Assembly: GCA_963831385.1 (NCBI GenBank)
Contig: CAWHPW010000011.1
Span: 186,001 to 250,000, forward strand
Direction of reading: 5' to 3'
DNA from: JACVRX01 sp963831385
GTDB taxonomy: Bacteria; Actinomycetota; Actinomycetes; Jiangellales; Jiangellaceae
DNA: 64,000 nt
Below are positions 59,278 to 64,000 of this stretch, piece after piece (within the stretch, counting starts at the first letter, position 1; each line of letters opens with the position of its first letter). The position numbers and the translations under genes are program-made. Below the pieces are notes generated by a model, which was not told where the DNA came from, did no database searches, and was given only the letters and a program-made list of their open reading frames with translations.

Positions 59278-59871
59278 TCAGCCCTGGCGCCGATGGCCGT
59301 TCTGGCGCGGGCAGACATGTCCTTCCGTGTCCAGCGGAAGCCCGCACAGCGGACACAGCGGACGCCCTGCGGCGACCAGCGTGCGAGCCCGCCGGGCAAA
59401 TGCCCGCGCCGATGCTGTCGTCAGCCGGACCACCAACAGATCGCGATCATCCGGCAGTTCGACACCGCCGGTCGGGTCGTCATGGTTCTCCCCGTCGCCC
59501 TCGTCGTCGTCCGCATCGGCGCGGGCAAATGCCTCGATGACGATCCGATCGTCGGCGCCATCCCATGCCAAGGTGAGCGTTCCGACCCGGAACTCTTCGA
59601 CGATCGGCTGCTCCAGAGGATCGAGGTCGTCGGACTCGGACGCGGCGTTCTCTGTGCCGGCCTCGACGGCTCCCGTCGTGCGCCGGACTACCTCATCCAG
59701 CAGTGCGTCCAGCCGTTCAGCCAGCAAGGCCACCTGCTCCTTCTCGAGGACGACGCTCGCCAGCTGCGAGGCGTCGCGCGCCTGCAGGAAGAACGTCCGC
59801 TGACCCGGCTCCCCCACTGTTCCGGCAATGAACCGCTCCGGCGGATCAAAAGAGAAGACGTGACGCGGCAC
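59278..59871 (-). CDS. DUF3090 family protein with zinc ribbon
   Basis: This 197-residue protein is a DUF3090 member, conserved in actinobacteria (Rv2134c) and of unknown function. The N-terminal part, FDPPERFIAGTVGEPGQRTFFLQA, and the middle region VEEFRVGTLTLAWD are family features. A variable Asp/Glu/Gly-rich loop (about residues 115-140) and a C-terminal CPLCGLPLDTEGHVCPR, a zinc-ribbon-like Cys cluster, follow. It is 9 bp downstream of the histidine phosphatase gene and 4 bp upstream of the SCO1664-type gene. The arrangement implies a stable complex or pathway. Confidence 0.87.
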   Translation of the reverse strand: MPRHVFSFDPPERFIAGTVGEPGQRTFFLQARDASQLASVVLEKEQVALLAERLDALLDEVVRRTTGAVEAGTENAASESDDLDPLEQPIVEEFRVGTLTLAWDGADDRIVIEAFARADADDDEGDGENHDDPTGGVELPDDRDLLVVRLTTASARAFARRARTLVAAGRPLCPLCGLPLDTEGHVCPRQNGHRRQG

Positions 59872-59880
59872 TCTCCGACC

Positions 59881-60579
59881 TTATGACCAACCCGCCCCAC
59901 CGCCGATCATCGCGTGGCTTCCGGCCGTTCCACTTTCCTGCGAACTGCCGTGCAGGCCGGGAAGGTCGCCACCGGTGTCGTTCATCCGCACGACCAGCGG
60001 GCTGAGTTCGGTGTACGTCAGCACGGTGATCGAGCCCGGGTCGACCACGAGCCGTTGAAACAGGTCGAGATGCAGTCCGAGCGCATCGGCGACCACGGCC
60101 TTGATCACGTCACCATGGGACACGGCCGCCCAGACCACCTGCGGACCGGCCGCTTCGGCCACCCGGACATCGTGCTCCCGGATCGCGTTCACCGCGCGCA
60201 CCTGAACGGCCCGCATCGACTCTCCGCCTGGGAACGTGACTCCGGACGGATGCGACTGCATGACCCGCCACAATCGGTGCCGAGACAACTCTCGCAGTGG
60301 CCGACCCGTCCATTCGCCGTAGTCGCACTCAGTCAGCCCGTGGTCGACCGTGACCTGCAGCGCCAGTCGGTCGCGCACAAGCTGGTCAGCGGTTTCACGG
60401 CACCGCTGCAGCGGCCCGCAGACGACGGCCGACAGCTGGATTCCGGTCAGCCGCGTGGCTAGTGCTCGGGCCTGGGTCCGGCCCACGTCGTCCAAGCCGA
60501 CCTCTGGCGCCCGTCCGGCCAGGATCCCGTCGGCATTCGCCGTCGTTCGCCCATGGCGGATGAGCAGCACGGTCGGCAC
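59881..60579 (-). CDS. Histidine phosphatase, MSMEG_4193-like family
   Basis: This 232-residue member of the phosphoglycerate-mutase-like superfamily has the catalytic RHG motif in LLIRHGRTTANADGIL near residue 8, the second Arg in GPLQRCRETA near 57, the acid Glu in LTECDYGEW and the second His in AAVSHGDVIKAVVAD near 155. It probably removes phosphate from a small metabolite. It is the first gene of the phosphatase-DUF3090-SCO1664 run and diverges from the M23 peptidase gene. M. tuberculosis Rv2135c is the counterpart. The substrate is unknown. Confidence 0.9.
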   Translation of the reverse strand: MPTVLLIRHGRTTANADGILAGRAPEVGLDDVGRTQARALATRLTGIQLSAVVCGPLQRCRETADQLVRDRLALQVTVDHGLTECDYGEWTGRPLRELSRHRLWRVMQSHPSGVTFPGGESMRAVQVRAVNAIREHDVRVAEAAGPQVVWAAVSHGDVIKAVVADALGLHLDLFQRLVVDPGSITVLTYTELSPLVVRMNDTGGDLPGLHGSSQESGTAGSHAMIGGGAGWS

Positions 60580-60736
60580 CCCTGGAGCCTACGGACCCGG
60601 CCGGATGGCGCTCGGTCGGATTGTGTGACATTCGTCGCGGTTTCTCTACTTTTTCTCCACACGGTCTGGCTCGGGGAGCAATCATGAGCTAGGCATGTAA
60701 CGAATACGTGTCATGGAACAGGGGGAACGTTCGTTG

Positions 60737-62176
60737 ATGTGGCGTGTCGGTAGACGGGCGGCTGCGGCCGTGATCGCCGGTGCGCTGTGCGTCCTGGTCT
60801 GGGTCGCGCCAGCCGCCGCGGCTACCCAGACGCCCACCGTGCCCACCTCTACCCCGACACCTGAGCCATCACCGACACCGTCGCCTTCGCCGCCGCCCGT
60901 TCCCGCCTCTCCGCCCGCATCTAGTCCCCCGGCGGCCTCGACGACGCCAGCCCAACCCGCTCCCACTAGTCCAGCAGCACCGCCGGCCGCCCCGGAGCCG
61001 TCCGATGTGCCCGCCCCAGCCGAGCCACAGCCGGCGCCCGGTGATGCGCTCAACGCGCAGGCCCACGACATCATGTCCGCGCATTCCATGGTTGTCGCCG
61101 ACGCCGAGACGGCGTTACAGGATGCCTTGGCCGACCTCGCAGCGGCCGAGGCGGCCCTGGCGAAGGCTCGAGCGGAGGAACAAGCAGCGCGCACCGCACT
61201 CGAGGCGGCTCAGACAGCTCTCGCCGTTGCCAAGGCGGAGGAGACCCGGGTTCGGCAGCAACTGGCTGACATCCTGGCCAAGATCGCCGACGTCCGTGAG
61301 GACCTGGGTGCCGTAGCCCGGGACGCATACCGGGGCAGCAACTTCGCGACCTTGTCGGTAGCTCTGGACGCCAACACGCCCGACGAGTACGCCGACAACT
61401 ACATCGGCGTACGCACGGTGCTCCGTGCCGGCGATGCTGCGCTCGGAGAACTGGCGGCACAGCGGGCCGACCTGGTGAACGCCCGGGAGCAGCTCACTGC
61501 GCTCCGCGAGGAGAAGGAAGATCTGGCCGCCAAGGCGGCCCAGGCCTTGCAGGCATCCGAGGCGGCCGTCGAGGCGGCGGCCACCGCCCAGCACGAGCTC
61601 GCGGCGGCCGCCCAGAACCGCGCCACCGCACTGGAAGCCGCACTCAAGGCACGGGAACTGGACTACCAGCTCTACCGTGAATTCCTCGCCGAGGCTCAAG
61701 CGCTTCGACCGTGGCTCGTCGAGATGTCCGGTCTTCTCGCAACATCCCGGACCACTCTCTACGGCACGGGAAGCTTCGTCCGTCCCGGCACTGGCACGCT
61801 CACCTCCGAGTTCGGCATTCGCCGGCACCCCATTACCGGCGTCGTCAAGCTGCACACCGGCGTGGACATCGCGCCCGGGGACGGCTTTGTGTACGCCGCC
61901 GATGCGGGAACGGTCGTCAAGGCCGAATGGAACAGGGCCTACGGGAACATGACGGTGATCGACCACGGTAATGGCGTCACCACGCTCTACGCCCATCAGG
62001 CGAACATGTTCGCGAAGGTTGGCGACCAGGTCGGCAAGGGTGCTCGGATCGGCGTCGTCGGTTCGACCGGGTATTCGACCGGGCCGCATCTGCATTTCGA
62101 GATTCGCCAGGACGGCGAGCCGATCGACCCCTGGGCGCTCATCGTCAACGCGCCAGAGCCGAGCCTTGCCGGCTAA
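60737..62176 (+). CDS. Secreted M23 (LytM-like) peptidase with coiled coil
   Basis: The 479-residue preprotein begins with a signal peptide (RRAAAAVIAGALCVLVWVAPAAA, cleavage near residue 28). It continues with a Pro/Ser/Thr/Ala-rich linker (about 30-100), a long Ala/Glu coiled coil (about 110-330), and a C-terminal LytM domain. The zinc motif is complete: HTGVDIAPGDG and GPHLHFEIRQDG. It likely cleaves or regulates cross-links in peptidoglycan, an EnvC/RipA-like role. The ATG at 60737 follows GGGGGA (60721-60726); an ATG at 60713 in the same frame adds eight residues. GTAACG at 60697-60702 resembles an MtrA half-site, which would fit, but only weakly. Confidence 0.85.
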   Translation: MWRVGRRAAAAVIAGALCVLVWVAPAAAATQTPTVPTSTPTPEPSPTPSPSPPPVPASPPASSPPAASTTPAQPAPTSPAAPPAAPEPSDVPAPAEPQPAPGDALNAQAHDIMSAHSMVVADAETALQDALADLAAAEAALAKARAEEQAARTALEAAQTALAVAKAEETRVRQQLADILAKIADVREDLGAVARDAYRGSNFATLSVALDANTPDEYADNYIGVRTVLRAGDAALGELAAQRADLVNAREQLTALREEKEDLAAKAAQALQASEAAVEAAATAQHELAAAAQNRATALEAALKARELDYQLYREFLAEAQALRPWLVEMSGLLATSRTTLYGTGSFVRPGTGTLTSEFGIRRHPITGVVKLHTGVDIAPGDGFVYAADAGTVVKAEWNRAYGNMTVIDHGNGVTTLYAHQANMFAKVGDQVGKGARIGVVGSTGYSTGPHLHFEIRQDGEPIDPWALIVNAPEPSLAG

Positions 62177-62182
62177 TTGGCT

Positions 62183-63007
62183 CTAACCGTCGATTGCTCC
62201 GGCGGTCAGCAGGCCGAGCACCAGCAGACCCAACGCGACTCGGTAGATCACGAACGGTAGATACGACCCTCGCTCGAGCCAGCGCATCAGCCAGGAGATC
62301 ACCGCGTAGCCGACCAGGAAGGCGATGGCCGTGGCAAGCAGCATCGGGCCAAGGGCGTACTCGCTTCCCTCAGCGAGGGCAGCAGGCCATTCGAACAGCC
62401 CTGCACCCAGCACTGCCGGAATCGCCAGCAGGAAAGCAAAGCGTGCGCAGGCCGCGCGCTCGTAGCCGAGAAACAACCCCATGCTGATCGTCGCGCCCGA
62501 GCGGGAGACGCCGGGCACCAGCGCCAGCGCCTGGGCCATCCCGAAGGCGACCGCATGCGGAAGGGTCAGCGCCTGGATCGGCCGGTTCTTGGCACCAATC
62601 CGGTCGGCCACTCCGAGAACGACGCCCAGCAGGACCAAGGTCGTACCGACGACCCACAGGGACCGGAAGCCACCTTCGATGACGTCCTTCAAGGCGATTC
62701 CTGCGGCCACGATGGGCAGTGAGCCGACGATGACATACCACCCCATCCGGGCGTCCTGCGGATCCCAGTCCCGCCGTCGAAACAGTGACAGGGTCCAAGC
62801 TCTGACGATCCGCCAGATATCTGCCGCGAAATAGATGATCACCGCGGTCTCGGTCCCGATCTGGATGACCGCCGTGAAGGCAGCACCCGGATCGTCCCAG
62901 CCGAGGAGTTCCGGGGCTATCCGAAGATGAGCGCTGGACGAGATCGGCAGGAACTCGGTGAGACCTTGCAGGAGACCGAGGACCGCAGCCTCCGCCCAGT
63001 CGCTCAC
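62183..63007 (-). CDS. uppP: Undecaprenyl-diphosphatase UppP (BacA)
   Basis: UppP dephosphorylates undecaprenyl diphosphate to recycle the cell-wall lipid carrier; overproduction gives bacitracin resistance. The 274-residue membrane protein has both BacA motifs: GLLQGLTEFLPISSSAHL near residue 10 and the active-site ALVPGVSRSGATISMGLFLGYER near 155, plus about eight hydrophobic helices. The GTG at 63007 overlaps the stop codon of the LLM oxidoreductase gene (GTGA), so the two are translated together. It converges with the M23 peptidase gene; both act on the cell wall. The counterpart is Rv2136c. Confidence 0.94.
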   Translation of the reverse strand: MSDWAEAAVLGLLQGLTEFLPISSSAHLRIAPELLGWDDPGAAFTAVIQIGTETAVIIYFAADIWRIVRAWTLSLFRRRDWDPQDARMGWYVIVGSLPIVAAGIALKDVIEGGFRSLWVVGTTLVLLGVVLGVADRIGAKNRPIQALTLPHAVAFGMAQALALVPGVSRSGATISMGLFLGYERAACARFAFLLAIPAVLGAGLFEWPAALAEGSEYALGPMLLATAIAFLVGYAVISWLMRWLERGSYLPFVIYRVALGLLVLGLLTAGAIDG

Positions 63008-64000
63008 GGCGTTCCGTCCGCAAGGCCCGCCGCGTCCAAGGCGTGAACAAGCAACCGCAGGCTCGCAATCTGCTGCTCGAGAGCAGTTGGCAGCGCGGTG
63101 ACCGACAGGGTCGTCGTCCCGGCGTCGGCATAGGCCTGCAGTCGGTCCCGGATCCGTTCGACCGGACCGATCAGCGAGGTGGTGTCGACGAACTCGAACG
63201 GCACGGCGGCCGCCGCCTCGCGGGGCTTGTGGTCCAGGAACAAGTCCTGCACCTGCGTCGCCGCGTCGGCAAAGCCCATCCGGACGGCGAGCCGGTTGTA
63301 GAAGTTCTGGGTGCGACTGCCCATCCCGCCGAGATACAGCGCCGAGTACGCGCGCACTGGCTCGGCGCAGGCTTCGAGGTCGTCGCCGATGACGAGCGGC
63401 ACCGTGGGCACGACGTCGAAGCCGTCCATCGACAGACCAGCGGCAGCACGTCCTCGGCGCACGTGATCCAGCGACTCCGCCCCGTGCTCGGGCGCAAAGA
63501 AGATCGCCAACCACCCGTCGGCGATCTCGCCGGTGAGCTCGAGGTTGTTCGGCCCGACAGCGGCCAGGTACACCGGGATGCGTTCACGCACCGGGCGCAC
63601 GGTGAGCCGAAGCGCCTTCCCGGGCCCGGCAGGAAGCGGCAAGGTCCAGTGCTCGCCTTGGTAGATCAATCTTTTCCGGTCGAGTGTCCGGCGCACGATG
63701 TCGACGTACTCGCGGGTCCGTCCCAGCGGCCGGTCGAACCGCACGCCGTGCCAGCCTTCTGACACCTGTGGGCCGGACACGCCCAGACCCAGCCGGAACC
63801 GCCCACCCGAGAGGCCGTCGAGCGTCGCTGCCGTCATCGCCGTGCATGCCGGTGTCCGAGCGGGAATCTGCATGACGGCACTGCCGACATCGACGTGCTC
63901 TGTCTGCGCAGCTACCCAAGCCAGCACGGTGGGCGCATCGGATCCATAGGCTTCGGCGGCCCACACGACGGAAAAGCCCAGTCGGTCGGCTTCACGGGCC
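63004..64000 (-). CDS. LLM-class F420-dependent oxidoreductase, 5'-truncated by window edge
   Basis: The reading frame is open at base 64000, so the N-terminus lies outside; the visible part (331 residues) starts in AREADRLGFSVVWAAEAYG. It is a luciferase-like TIM-barrel enzyme. Family marks are TVLAWVAAQTEHVDVGSAVMQIPARTP, GLSGGRFRLGLGVSGPQVSEGWHG, REYVDIVRRTLD and RIPVYLAAVGPNNLELTGEIADGWL. The typical length is about 340 residues, so only a few residues are missing. It probably reduces a carbonyl or alkene with F420H2; the substrate is unknown. It is coupled to uppP by a 4-nt overlap. Confidence 0.88.
   Translation of the reverse strand, partial: AREADRLGFSVVWAAEAYGSDAPTVLAWVAAQTEHVDVGSAVMQIPARTPACTAMTAATLDGLSGGRFRLGLGVSGPQVSEGWHGVRFDRPLGRTREYVDIVRRTLDRKRLIYQGEHWTLPLPAGPGKALRLTVRPVRERIPVYLAAVGPNNLELTGEIADGWLAIFFAPEHGAESLDHVRRGRAAAGLSMDGFDVVPTVPLVIGDDLEACAEPVRAYSALYLGGMGSRTQNFYNRLAVRMGFADAATQVQDLFLDHKPREAAAAVPFEFVDTTSLIGPVERIRDRLQAYADAGTTTLSVTALPTALEQQIASLRLLVHALDAAGLADGTP

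Noticed and set aside
60580..60736. Cyclic-di-AMP riboswitch before the M23 peptidase
   Set aside because: This riboswitch often precedes actinobacterial cell-wall hydrolase genes, but the 157-bp leader shows none of its conserved core and is too short.
1..64000. CRISPR array, tRNA, rRNA or prophage
   Set aside because: No regularly spaced short repeats, cloverleaf sequences, rRNA cores or phage genes were found on reading the window.

Overview
The window is 64 kb of high-GC actinomycete chromosome. The diagnostic genes are a complete Pup-proteasome locus (pup, prcB, prcA, pafA, dop, mpa), the mycothiol ligase mshC, RbpA, and an F420-type LLM oxidoreductase. From memory, the order from about 17.8 kb to the right end follows the Mycobacterium tuberculosis Rv2089c-Rv2136c neighbourhood closely (dipeptidase, 5'-3' exonuclease, helY, tatC, tatA, pafC, pafB, pafA, prcA, prcB, pup, dop, mpa, trmI, RecB-like nuclease, metH, PAC2, mshC, DUF3090, histidine phosphatase, uppP). 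The genus cannot be fixed from the sequence; a Jiangellales/Propionibacteriales-type actinomycete would fit. No rRNA, tRNA, CRISPR array, phage or insertion sequence was seen.

Layout. 0-9.6 kb: end of an MFS exporter, a uridine-kinase-like NTPase, a small unknown protein, peptide deformylase, a UMF1-family MFS protein, rbpA behind a good SigR/SigH-type promoter, then the minus-strand run amidohydrolase, lnt, ppm, fxsA. 9.7-16.7 kb: a tightly overlapping plus-strand operon for lysine catabolism (lysine epsilon-aminotransferase, semialdehyde dehydrogenase, a fused E1 alpha-beta 2-oxoacid dehydrogenase, glutaryl-CoA dehydrogenase), followed by an Lrp-type regulator on the opposite strand. 16.7-27 kb: class V aminotransferase, M24 dipeptidase, exonuclease, helY, diacylglycerol kinase, tatC, tatA, a small membrane protein, pafC and pafB. 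27-40 kb: DUF3866, an accessory DUF559/AbiEi-like gene flanked by two 95-bp palindromic elements, an FKBP lipoprotein, the proteasome genes, a Gfo/Idh oxidoreductase, mpa, trmI and a site-2 protease. 40-52.4 kb: RecB-like nuclease, tandem-DUF427 protein, a frameshifted acetyltransferase pseudogene, a MacB/FtsX-type ABC transporter, and a dppABCDF peptide-uptake operon. 52.7-64 kb: metH, PAC2, mshC, an SCO1664/DUF3090/histidine-phosphatase module, an M23 peptidase, uppP and a truncated LLM oxidoreductase.

How the genes work together. Pup is conjugated by PafA, removed by Dop, and pupylated proteins are unfolded by Mpa into the PrcAB core. Pup ends in Gly-Gly-Glu, so it needs no deamidation before ligation. 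PafB and PafC are WYL regulators co-transcribed with tatA and tatC. The lysine operon would take lysine through 2-aminoadipate semialdehyde, 2-aminoadipate and 2-oxoadipate to crotonyl-CoA, with one transamination and the E2/E3 subunits supplied from elsewhere.

The best leads are the fused E1 as a candidate 2-oxoadipate dehydrogenase, the paired 95-bp elements around the DUF559 gene, a promoter motif shared by pup and mpa, an in-frame UGA followed by 38 coding-like codons after the amidohydrolase, the conserved SCO1664-DUF3090-phosphatase module, and two genes (dppA 3' end and the acetyltransferase) that show frameshifts.
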